Part shown: positions 42,533-50,278 of the stretch, piece by piece
How positions within the stretch are numbered: the stretch's first letter is position 1
Layout: every line of letters starts with the position of its first letter
Source of the DNA: Bacillota bacterium
GTDB taxonomy: Bacteria > Bacillota > Clostridia > Lachnospirales > Lachnospiraceae
DNA: 64,000 nucleotides
Direction of reading: 5' to 3'
Assembly: GCA_029224465.1 (NCBI GenBank)
Contig: JAQXUQ010000024.1
Span: 1-64,000 of the forward strand
The notes under the pieces: model-generated
Seen by the model: only the letters and a program-made list of their open reading frames with translations
Databases searched by the model: none
What the model was told of the DNA's origin: nothing
Translations under genes and position numbers: made by a program

Positions 42533-43539
42533 GAATGTTTCTCCTCCGGTACCTGCAGCTTCCCGCGGGCGGGAAGCTGCACCAGAACAATCGCCGCGAA
42601 CATTAACGCGCAGCCGAAGACTTCTCTTCCGGTCAGGACCTGATGCAGCAGCACAAAGCCCGAAACCGCGCTGATTACGGATTCCAGCGAAAGAATCAGG
42701 GAAGCGATCGCGGGATCAGCTCCCTTTTGCCCCAGAATCTGAAATGTATATGCGGCGCCGCTTGAAAAGACACCCGCGTAAAGCAGGGAAAGCCACCCCG
42801 CCATTCCAAACGAAGACAGTACGGGCTTTTCCGCGATTAGACTGATCAGGGTTCCGGCAAGTCCGCTGACAAGAAACTGGATACAGGATAATTCTACCGC
42901 ATCCGTGCCTTTTGAGAAATGGTCAATGCAGAGGATGTGCATCGAATAGGCAAAGGCGCAGCCGAGCAGCATCAGATCCGCCGGCGCAAAGCCTTCCGCA
43001 GATGAAAAGCTCAGGAAATACAGGCCTGCGGCGGCAAGTCCGGCGGCAGTGAAAACACGGACGCTTCCGCGTCCGGTCATAAAGAAGGAAAGGACCGGTA
43101 CAATAATGATGTACAGCGCCGTCATAAACCCGGCTTTACCGACGTCCACCTGCATGATGCCGATCTGCTGGAGCGTGGAAGCGGCAAGCAGGATCAGACC
43201 GACAAAAATGCCGCCCTTTACGGTTCTATTAAAGCTGTAGGGTTCCAGATTGCGGTCTCCTGCCTGTTCCCGCTCTTTCCTTGCCTTTTTGCGAAGCAGT
43301 ACGAGCGGCAGCAGCACGAAAAATGCCAGAAGCCCCCGGAAGCCGTTCATGGTGAACGGCCCCATGTATTCTCCGCCGACTCTCTGCGCGACGAACGCGG
43401 TGCCCCAGATGAAGGCCGCCATAAAGCAGAAGAATGCGTTCCTTGCAGGAATTCCGGCGCTCCCACGGCGGATTCCCGCGATTCCCTGATCGTATTGTCC
43501 GTTCCGGTTGTCCTGTGTATTCATTGAATGCTCACTCAT
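42529..43539 (-). CDS. EamA/DMT-family transporter
   Basis: A ten-helix drug/metabolite transporter made of two EamA repeats. AAFIWGTAFVAQRVGGEYMGPFTMNGFRGLLAF is the first-repeat signature; the second ends SLESVISAVSGFVLLHQVLTGREVFGCALM. I placed the start at 43539 (MSEHSMNTQD), where ATG overlaps the upstream stop; 43524 is possible. Substrate unknown. Coupled to the lipoprotein gene behind it. Confidence 0.88.
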   Translation of the reverse strand: MSEHSMNTQDNRNGQYDQGIAGIRRGSAGIPARNAFFCFMAAFIWGTAFVAQRVGGEYMGPFTMNGFRGLLAFFVLLPLVLLRKKARKEREQAGDRNLEPYSFNRTVKGGIFVGLILLAASTLQQIGIMQVDVGKAGFMTALYIIIVPVLSFFMTGRGSVRVFTAAGLAAAGLYFLSFSSAEGFAPADLMLLGCAFAYSMHILCIDHFSKGTDAVELSCIQFLVSGLAGTLISLIAEKPVLSSFGMAGWLSLLYAGVFSSGAAYTFQILGQKGADPAIASLILSLESVISAVSGFVLLHQVLTGREVFGCALMFAAIVLVQLPARGKLQVPEEKHS

Positions 43540-43762
43540 CAAATTCCGCGAGGACATAGTATCCCCGGTCTGTATGCTCAATCTTCTTCACAACACCTTC
43601 CCTTGCAAGCATTCTCTGATTAAACGGAACATTGCCGCTCATCGCAAGGGACGGATCAATTGTATAATAATAGTTGCTGGGCAGCACACCCTCGGAGACC
43701 GTGACCTTGTCTCCTTCATGCAGAAGGCCCGGCCGTTCCATCTTGAATTCCATTTCCCGCAT
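43532..43762 (-). CDS. Small conserved protein of unknown function
   Basis: The 76-residue product has MERPGLLHEGDKVTVSEG, SNYYYTIDPSLAMSGN and REGVVKKIEHTDRGYYVLAEF, a compact beta-rich pattern without a signal peptide or Cys. I do not recognise a family with a known role. It lies 9 bases after the SGNH gene and overlaps the EamA gene, so it is co-translated with both. Confidence 0.75.
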   Translation of the reverse strand: MREMEFKMERPGLLHEGDKVTVSEGVLPSNYYYTIDPSLAMSGNVPFNQRMLAREGVVKKIEHTDRGYYVLAEFDE

Positions 43763-43771
43763 TTCTTCTCC

Positions 43772-44941
43772 TCACTGCTCGTTTTCCGCGTCTTTCCAGT
43801 CGTCTGCATTTCGCACGATCGCGTTCTGCAGAAGGAACTGGTGCCAGAGTTCATACGAGCTTGCGGTCAGATGCACGCCGTCGTTGGAGAGCTCCGGGCG
43901 GACGTTTCCGTTTTCATCGCAGACCGCGCTGTTCATATCAATATAAAAGATATCACGGCCGTTCGCCAGTGTAGATACCGCTGTGTTCCTCTCCACGATA
44001 TTCGTGTTATTGAATACGCTGCTGCTCTTTGCGTACTTTTCGGTCACATGCATCATACCTTCAATGTAGATGATCGAATCCGGCTGGAGCTTGCGCACAA
44101 CCTCGAGCAGCTCCTTGTACTTGTTATAATATTCGACCGTAGTCGGCATGCCAAGCTCATTTACGCCGATGCAGATGTAGATCTTGCGGTATTGTTTTTC
44201 TCCGAGCACATCCAGAAGCTTCGCGCTTCTCGTCTGCCCGTCCGGCGTATGAAACGGTATCTCCAGATCGAAGACCTTGAAGACCGAGAGCGCGTCTTTG
44301 GCGAAAAATGTTGTTTTGCCGCTCATGTTGCCGTAAGTGTACAGCCCGTCGGTTCTGGAATCGCCGATGAACAAAGCGTCCGAGAAATACGAATCATCGA
44401 CCTGCTGCAGCTTGTAATAGGTACCGTCCGGCGCGAAGATTCCCTCTGTCTGCGCCGGAAAAACTGTCCCCTCCGGAGCCAGAAACCGCCTGTCCATATT
44501 GCCGTAGTCTTCGGCCTGCACAACCGGATTGTTGACGCCGTCCGGAATGGTAAGATCGCCGGCCGCGTTCGCGGTTTCCTCCTGCGCCTTTTCCGGTGTC
44601 TGTTCCTCCTGCGTGCCGCCTTCCTGCGGTTCTTCCTTTGCAGCAGAAGCCTCTTGCTGCTCTGTCGCCGCCATGGCAGACTCTTCTTCGTTCTGCCTGC
44701 CGAGAATCGCTTCCACATCTTTGGAGGAAGCGGAGGTATGCTGCCTTCTAAGAAGCGCGTCCACCGGTGTCACCCCGTCATGGAGTCCCCGAAAGACAAG
44801 CGAGAGCTCCGGCTCTTTTTTTAGATCGTGATCATACTGCGAATAAGCCGTTGTCCGCCCCACGGCAGCGATGACCGTAAATACGATGGCGCCAAGAAGC
44901 AGTACAAAAGCAAGCGGCGCCTTTTTGATAAAGTTCCACAT
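43772..44941 (-). CDS. Membrane-anchored SGNH/GDSL-type hydrolase or acyltransferase
   Basis: The 389-residue protein has one N-terminal membrane helix (8-30), a Glu/Gln/Ala-rich spacer (65-130) and an outer SGNH domain. Catalytic motifs are FIGDSRTDG (Ser195), GVNELG (Asn261) and NDGVHLT (Asp354, His357). Such proteins act with MBOAT partners to move acyl groups onto wall polymers, as DltD or PatB do. The MBOAT gene lies 48 bases upstream on the same strand, which supports that pairing. Confidence 0.85.
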   Translation of the reverse strand: MWNFIKKAPLAFVLLLGAIVFTVIAAVGRTTAYSQYDHDLKKEPELSLVFRGLHDGVTPVDALLRRQHTSASSKDVEAILGRQNEEESAMAATEQQEASAAKEEPQEGGTQEEQTPEKAQEETANAAGDLTIPDGVNNPVVQAEDYGNMDRRFLAPEGTVFPAQTEGIFAPDGTYYKLQQVDDSYFSDALFIGDSRTDGLYTYGNMSGKTTFFAKDALSVFKVFDLEIPFHTPDGQTRSAKLLDVLGEKQYRKIYICIGVNELGMPTTVEYYNKYKELLEVVRKLQPDSIIYIEGMMHVTEKYAKSSSVFNNTNIVERNTAVSTLANGRDIFYIDMNSAVCDENGNVRPELSNDGVHLTASSYELWHQFLLQNAIVRNADDWKDAENEQ

Positions 44942-44989
44942 CTTCTATATTTTCCAGATGGCAGAGCCATTTCCTTTCCGAGAAAGCAC

Positions 44990-46384
44990 TCAGAACGAGA
45001 AATACATGAACGTATTTCCGCCCGAGGTCACCATAAAATACACACAATACCAGAATGCCGCGCCAAGAAGCAGCACGACCGGCACTGATTTTCTGAAACG
45101 TACAATCGCATCAAAAACAGCAGGGACGCACAGCACAACTGCCGCGGCGAACAAAGGCGCGTAAACCGGGAACAGCCGCAGAAAATCCGCGGGATTTCCG
45201 GCGCCCGCCCCGAAGAACGGAAAAAGCCGCGTAAAATACGCAGCGAGCTTTGGAAGATCCGGGATCGCGAAAATCACCCAGGTCAGAGGGATGATAACAA
45301 GTACCGGAATTCTTCCGAGAAAAGGCGCCTTCTCCCGCAGTTTCTTCAGTGGAAATTTTTCGAGGATAATCATCAGTCCCAGCACAAGACCCCAGATGAC
45401 GAAGTTGAACGTTCCGCCGTGCCAGAGCCCGGTAATCAGCCATACAATCAGAAGATTCCGGATCGTGCCGGCCGTTCCGCACCTCGAGCCGCCAAGCGGA
45501 ATATAAATGTAGTCCCGGAACCACGCCCCCAGAGTCGCATGCCAGCGGCGGTAGAAATCGCCGATCCCTGTCGCCGCGTACGGGTGGTGAAAGTTTTCGA
45601 TGAAATCAAAGCCCAGCAGCATCGCGGAGCCTGCCGCAATCAGTGAATATCCCCAGAAGTCGTAGTACAGCCGGAAGGTGTACCCGTAAGCGCCCAGCCA
45701 TGCGAGGGGCGTCGAGATGCTCTCGTACCCGATCTTGTCAATCTCGTTCCAGAGGATCCCGATTCTGTCCGCAAGCAGCACCTTCATGCAAAGGCCGAGC
45801 GTAATGTAGACAAGCCCGTCTTCAAAGCTTTCAAGCCGCGGTTTCCGCAGAAGGCCCTTTCTCCGGAAGCCGTCATTGTAGCGCATGATCGGTCCCTGCG
45901 TAAGCTGCGGAAACATCGTGAAGTATGCCGCGGCTGCGGAAAACGGCGGCCGCTGGCGGATACGCGCCGTGTACATGTCCGCCTGGTAGGAAATCATTTT
46001 GAAAATGTAAAACGAAATGCCAAGCGGGAGCCATGACGCGCCTTCTGCCAGTGCGAGGACCTTGAAGGCCGTAAGTACGCCCGCGTCAAGAAGAACCGCA
46101 AGGATCAGACTGACTTTCTTCTTTCTGTCCGTCGAATCATCGCTTTCCCCGCAGACGGTAAGATAATTGCATGTGAACATCTGATTGCCGAGCAGATAAT
46201 TGAGCAGCGTTAAAACAAGAAGCACCGCCGTAAATTTCAATGTCCCCGCCGCGTAGAAAAGGATGCTCTCGAGAAAAAGCACCATATTCCTGTATTTTAC
46301 GGGCGTCAGCAGATAAACCACTGCCGCTGCCGGAAGAAAACGGAAAATAAACTCCGTGCTGGAAAGTAAAACAATGTTCTGCAT
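44990..46384 (-). CDS. MBOAT-family membrane O-acyltransferase (AlgI/DltB-like), copy 1
   Basis: A 464-residue protein with about ten helices that exports acyl groups across the membrane. The conserved block is LGISFYIFKMISYQADMY, FPQLTQGPIMRY, then DFYRRWHATLGAWFRDY and the catalytic His322 in TGLWHGGTFNFVIWG. I used ATG at 46384; a TTG 21 bases earlier is possible. It is followed by an SGNH partner. This AlgI-like version is a separate lineage from copy 2 at 57417. Confidence 0.92.
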   Translation of the reverse strand: MQNIVLLSSTEFIFRFLPAAAVVYLLTPVKYRNMVLFLESILFYAAGTLKFTAVLLVLTLLNYLLGNQMFTCNYLTVCGESDDSTDRKKKVSLILAVLLDAGVLTAFKVLALAEGASWLPLGISFYIFKMISYQADMYTARIRQRPPFSAAAAYFTMFPQLTQGPIMRYNDGFRRKGLLRKPRLESFEDGLVYITLGLCMKVLLADRIGILWNEIDKIGYESISTPLAWLGAYGYTFRLYYDFWGYSLIAAGSAMLLGFDFIENFHHPYAATGIGDFYRRWHATLGAWFRDYIYIPLGGSRCGTAGTIRNLLIVWLITGLWHGGTFNFVIWGLVLGLMIILEKFPLKKLREKAPFLGRIPVLVIIPLTWVIFAIPDLPKLAAYFTRLFPFFGAGAGNPADFLRLFPVYAPLFAAAVVLCVPAVFDAIVRFRKSVPVVLLLGAAFWYCVYFMVTSGGNTFMYFSF

Positions 46385-46406
46385 ATTGCTGCCTGTCACC
46401 TGCAAA

Positions 46407-46444
46407 GCGAGCGGATAGTTTCTCTTTGTTCCCTATCCGCTCGC
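46407..46444. terminator. Hairpin between the TPR/zinc-ribbon gene and the MBOAT gene
   Basis: GCGAGCGGATA and TATCCGCTCGC are exact 11-base complements around a 16-base loop. No strong T-run follows, so it may pause or stabilise mRNA rather than terminate. Confidence 0.55.
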
Positions 46445-46586
46445 CTCATAAATCTATTATATTCCGGGAAGCCAGTGCCTTCCGCGTCCGCGATGCATCC
46501 CCGCTAGGCCGCGTCTTTGCTTCAGCATGCCCCTGTCGTGCCCTGCACCTGCTGCGCAGTTATACCGCAGCTTCATTACACTTTCC

Positions 46587-48521
46587 TCACTGACCGCCCT
46601 GCGCTGCCTGCTGCTGCGCCGCTGCTGCGGCCTGCTGTTGTGCCGCCACTGCCGCCTGTGCTGCCGCTGCCTGTTGTGCCGCTGCCTGCTGCTGCGCTGC
46701 CGCTGCTGCCTGCTGCTGCGCTGCCGCTGCTGCTGCCTGCTGCGCCGCTGCTGCTGCGGTCTGATCCTGCGCTGCGGTGTTCTGATTCTGCGCTGCCGCG
46801 GTCTGATCCGCACCGTTTGCGGCTGCCGCATTATCAGCAGCATTGTTTTGTCCCGCATCCGCTGTCGTCTGCGATGCAGTGTTCTGTCCCGCGCTTGTAC
46901 TCGATCTGGCTGTTCCAGACACCTCGGGCGACGCCGCGCTCTCTCTTGCCTTTTCCGAAGTATCTTCTTCCACATCCGTTGAAGCGAAGATCTTCGCCGC
47001 GGTTACGGTTTCCGGAATCTGCGCCAGTGTCTTCTCCGCGTCCGCAGCGTAATCGGACTTCGGATAGTCGTGTACGAGCTTCTCGAGATATGCCTTCGCG
47101 TTCGAAAGGTAGTCTTTCATCTCGCCGCTCTTTGTCTTCTCATCCGCCGCCTCATAACTCTTATAATACGACTGGCCGAGATAAGCGAGCATCTGCGGGT
47201 ACGATTTGCTCGGATTATTCTGATCATCAAACTTCACGGCAAGCGTAAGATTTTTGATTGCCGCGGCATAGTCCGGCTCATCCGCCTCATAAGCCTTCGC
47301 GCCTGCCAGATAGTACTGGTCCAGCAGAATATCCTTGATGTTCGGGTAAAGCGCATTATACAGCGCCGTATACTCCGTCGACATACCTTCGGTAGCCGTG
47401 GAAGGATCCGTATCCGCGAAGGCGGCCGCGATGGTCTCGCTGTCCTTGGGGTCCTTCAGATACGCGGCGGCTGTATTCAGCAGCGCGTTGATTTTCGTCT
47501 GCTGCTCCTTCGTAATATCCGCCGTATTCCCGCCGGCTGATTTATTCAGTTTATCGACCTGCGCCTGCAGCTTCTCGGCGGCCGCCTTCTGCTTGTCCAG
47601 CTCTTCGCTGACTGTCTGCATCTGCGTCGTGCTCTGCTGCCGCACGGTCTCGACTCTGGCCGGCATGACCAGAAAAGCGACTGCCGCCGCGCCGATAATC
47701 AGGCCGATAATGCCGCCTGTCAGTGCCGAAGGAAAACGGAAGCCGTCCACGCCGGGCGTTCTGGTCCCGATCGGCTGGATGATCGTCTCGTTATCCTCTT
47801 CATATTTGACAATGCCGGCTGCTTTGTTGATCTCCTTCTTTGTCCTGCCTTCATTTTTACGGTCCGGCAGATTTTTCCCCTGCTGCTCCGGTGAAAGCTT
47901 CGCCTCCACCTCTTTCATATAGCGGAGCGTCGTCGTGTTGTTCGCGTCAAGGAGCTTACACTTGCGAAGCTCCTTCTCCGCCCGGCTCCACTGGTGATTC
48001 TCAATATACAAAAGCGCAAGCAGCTGCCGCGCGCGCAGATAATGCGTATTGAGCTGCAGCACCTTCTTGAGCTGGAGAATTGCGACATCCAGATTGTCGG
48101 TGTAGCAGCATTCAAGCGCATGGTTATAGCGCCTGATTGCCGCCGTGATGTTCGCAACCATCTGTGAGCCTTCATCGAACATCCGCAGATAAGTGTCTGC
48201 GAGGTTATCCTTTTCGTGCAGGCGTTTGTCATTGATGCTCTTGCTGATGACCCACTCGCTGAAAGCCGCGACGCTTTCCCCGATTTCAAAATAGCACAGT
48301 CCCAGCAGATTTCTCGCCTGCAGATTGTCCTTGTTGAACCACAGGCTCTGTTTCAACGCTTCAATCGCGCCGGAAAGGTCACGGACCTGCGCTCTTTCCA
48401 GGCCCGTGTTATACATGTAGTTGGAAGTATATATAATTTTCTTGTACTGCGTTACGTCTATCCCACAGTTCGGACAATGATTCGACTTCGTAAGCTCGCA
48501 GCCGCATTTATAACAATACAT
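46587..48521 (-). CDS. Zinc-ribbon TPR membrane protein with a long Ala/Gln tail
   Basis: The 644-residue protein starts with a zinc ribbon (CYKCGCEL...HCPNCG, residues 3-19). Cytoplasmic TPR units fill 30-200, one membrane helix lies near 268-290, a coiled coil follows, then outer TPR-like helices (350-505). From residue 555 to the end the sequence is almost only Ala, Gln, Asn and Thr, with runs such as AAAAAQQQAAAAAQQQAAA. The layout suggests a scaffold or sensor spanning the membrane. No enzyme motif. Starts after GAGGATTCCT. Confidence 0.85.
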   Translation of the reverse strand: MYCYKCGCELTKSNHCPNCGIDVTQYKKIIYTSNYMYNTGLERAQVRDLSGAIEALKQSLWFNKDNLQARNLLGLCYFEIGESVAAFSEWVISKSINDKRLHEKDNLADTYLRMFDEGSQMVANITAAIRRYNHALECCYTDNLDVAILQLKKVLQLNTHYLRARQLLALLYIENHQWSRAEKELRKCKLLDANNTTTLRYMKEVEAKLSPEQQGKNLPDRKNEGRTKKEINKAAGIVKYEEDNETIIQPIGTRTPGVDGFRFPSALTGGIIGLIIGAAAVAFLVMPARVETVRQQSTTQMQTVSEELDKQKAAAEKLQAQVDKLNKSAGGNTADITKEQQTKINALLNTAAAYLKDPKDSETIAAAFADTDPSTATEGMSTEYTALYNALYPNIKDILLDQYYLAGAKAYEADEPDYAAAIKNLTLAVKFDDQNNPSKSYPQMLAYLGQSYYKSYEAADEKTKSGEMKDYLSNAKAYLEKLVHDYPKSDYAADAEKTLAQIPETVTAAKIFASTDVEEDTSEKARESAASPEVSGTARSSTSAGQNTASQTTADAGQNNAADNAAAANGADQTAAAQNQNTAAQDQTAAAAAQQAAAAAAQQQAAAAAQQQAAAQQAAAAQAAVAAQQQAAAAAQQQAAQGGQ

Positions 48522-48591
48522 AGGAATCCTCTGTCAGAATATTCAACTGCGCCGGCAAGATCCGGCGCGACGCCCGGTCCGCCGAAGGTCG

Positions 48592-48753
48592 TCAATGCTG
48601 CTTGGAGCTCTCCGTCCCGAATGCGCCGTCCTTGGTCATTTTGAGCATGACATCTACCATGTCTTTCATATCCTGATTGTAAATCGCCTGTTCCGCGTCT
48701 TCGAGCTCGAGGCTCGGATGATATTTCTTCAGTTCTTCGTCAAAATTGATCAC
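48592..48753 (-). CDS. 53-residue conserved small protein, GTG start
   Basis: GTG at 48753 has AAGGAG seven bases upstream and lies inside the last codons of folC (14-base overlap). The product begins MINFDEELKKYHPSLELEDA, then a run of Met and Asp (DMKDMVDVMLKMTKDG), and is strongly acidic and helical. It has no motif I recognise. Tight packing, good ribosome site and protein-like composition support a real gene. Confidence 0.65.
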   Translation of the reverse strand: MINFDEELKKYHPSLELEDAEQAIYNQDMKDMVDVMLKMTKDGAFGTESSKQH

Positions 48754-50179
48754 GGTAATGCTCCTTTATATACTTTCTGAACGAACCGGCAAGATAAAGC
48801 GAGCCGGTTACGACAACTTGCTCATGCTCATGCAGCAGACGCAGGACCTGCGCCGCCGCGTCTTCAACACCGTCTGTCAGCCGCAGCTGCTCTGGCAGGC
48901 CGCTTTCCAGAGCCGCCTCTTTCGCGGCAGTAAGCAGCTCTCCTGCAGGAAGTGCGCGGCCACCTTCCATCGGGCACAGAAGAACTCCCTTTACCGCGGG
49001 ACTCTTCAGAATGTCCTCCAGTTCTCCGCGGTAATCCTTGTCTTTCATAGCGGAGAAAACAAGATAGCTCCCCGGTCCTCCCGTTTCGCCTTCCGTGGCA
49101 GTGCTAAGACTGCGCAGCAGCTGCCGGATGCCGTCCCGGTTGTTCGCGCCGTCCAGCGTAAGTCCCGGCAGAATCTGCTCCATCCTGCAAGGAAGCTGTC
49201 CGTCGGAAAGTCCGCGCGTAATGCTCTCCGGTTCTATCCGGAAACGTCCGCCGGAAAGCTCCTCCACGGCAAGGCATGCCATAACCGCAAGAGCCGCGTT
49301 CTGCGCCTGATAGAGCGCTCCGGTCCGCAGCTTCGCGCGGACCTCAAACGGCTGATTTCCGTTCCGGTTCTCAATTTCCGGTGTTATAAATTCCGCGGGG
49401 TCCTTCCTGTTCTGCAAAGTCTCCGGCTGACCGTTACCATGATAACGGCAAGTGTACGAAAAATCAATGCCCCCGGGGAAGTCTCTCCGGGCCTGTATAT
49501 CCTCCGGAAACACACGGAAAACCGCGCAGTTTTTACGTTTTGCCTCTTTCATGATAACCGGAAAAGTCTTTGTTTTTCCGGCTGCGCAGACGCATGCCCC
49601 TCCTTCACGGAGAATTCCCGCTTTCTGCGCGGCGATTTCTTCGATTGTTCTGCCGAGAAACTGCTGATGATCTTCGCTGATACTTGTAATCACAGACAGG
49701 TCTGTGACCGGCAGCGCGTTTGTCGCGTCCTGCAGGCCGCCCATTCCCGCTTCAACAATTAAAAATTCCGGTTTCATCTTCTGAAACCAGAAAAGACCGA
49801 GCAGAAACAGGAACTCAAAATACGAAGGATGAAGCTGCTTCCATCTTTCACACAGCTTCCGCGTTTTATCAAAACATGCTGCGAACGCCGCTTCGGAAAT
49901 CATCTGCCCGTCAAACGTCATGCGCTCGCGCGGTGTAATCAGATGCGGCGATGTGAAAACGCCGGTATGATACCCCTGCTCCCTTAAAATCTGCGCAATA
50001 TAGTTGCAGGTGCTGCCCTTTCCGTTTGTCCCCGCGACATGAATTACGAACGGTTTGTTATCCCATAAGGAAAGAAGTCCCGCGCTCCGAAGATATTCCC
50101 GGACCACAGGGACAGTATGCTTCCTCGTGAAGGAAGGAATTGTTTCGATGTATTGAACGGCTTCTTCGTACGCAGTCAT
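48740..50179 (-). CDS. folC: Folylpolyglutamate synthase / dihydrofolate synthase
   Basis: Adds glutamate to folates. The 479-residue Mur-ligase-type protein has the P-loop GTNGKGST (residues 50-57), SPHLITPRERM and the catalytic region EAGMGGLQDATNAL, with the second domain ending in DGANNRDGIRQLL. Length is slightly above the usual 430. It follows valS on the same strand by about 100 bases. Confidence 0.93.
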   Translation of the reverse strand: MTAYEEAVQYIETIPSFTRKHTVPVVREYLRSAGLLSLWDNKPFVIHVAGTNGKGSTCNYIAQILREQGYHTGVFTSPHLITPRERMTFDGQMISEAAFAACFDKTRKLCERWKQLHPSYFEFLFLLGLFWFQKMKPEFLIVEAGMGGLQDATNALPVTDLSVITSISEDHQQFLGRTIEEIAAQKAGILREGGACVCAAGKTKTFPVIMKEAKRKNCAVFRVFPEDIQARRDFPGGIDFSYTCRYHGNGQPETLQNRKDPAEFITPEIENRNGNQPFEVRAKLRTGALYQAQNAALAVMACLAVEELSGGRFRIEPESITRGLSDGQLPCRMEQILPGLTLDGANNRDGIRQLLRSLSTATEGETGGPGSYLVFSAMKDKDYRGELEDILKSPAVKGVLLCPMEGGRALPAGELLTAAKEAALESGLPEQLRLTDGVEDAAAQVLRLLHEHEQVVVTGSLYLAGSFRKYIKEHYRDQF

Positions 50180-50184
50180 GCTTA

Positions 50185-50262
50185 TAAAAGTACCGGATGC
50201 AGCAGCTCCGCACCCGGTACATCATTTCCTTCGATTCCGGCGGACGGCATTTATGCCGTGTC
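50185..50262 (-). terminator. Paired hairpins between valS and folC
   Basis: GTACCGG...CCGGTAC and ACGGCAT-AA-ATGCCGT form two stems. They fill the roughly 100-base valS/folC gap and lack T-runs, so their termination is uncertain. Confidence 0.4.
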
Positions 50263-50278
50263 TGCCGCTCTTTTCATG

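Noticed and set aside
43508-44824. 438-residue plus-strand frame antisense to the SGNH gene
   Set aside because: It mirrors a clearly coding minus-strand gene; the composition is of an antisense shadow in high-GC DNA.
46600-46850. Possible CRISPR or minisatellite in the GCTGCTGCC repeats
   Set aside because: It is the coding sequence of the Ala/Gln tail, without spacers or a fixed unit.
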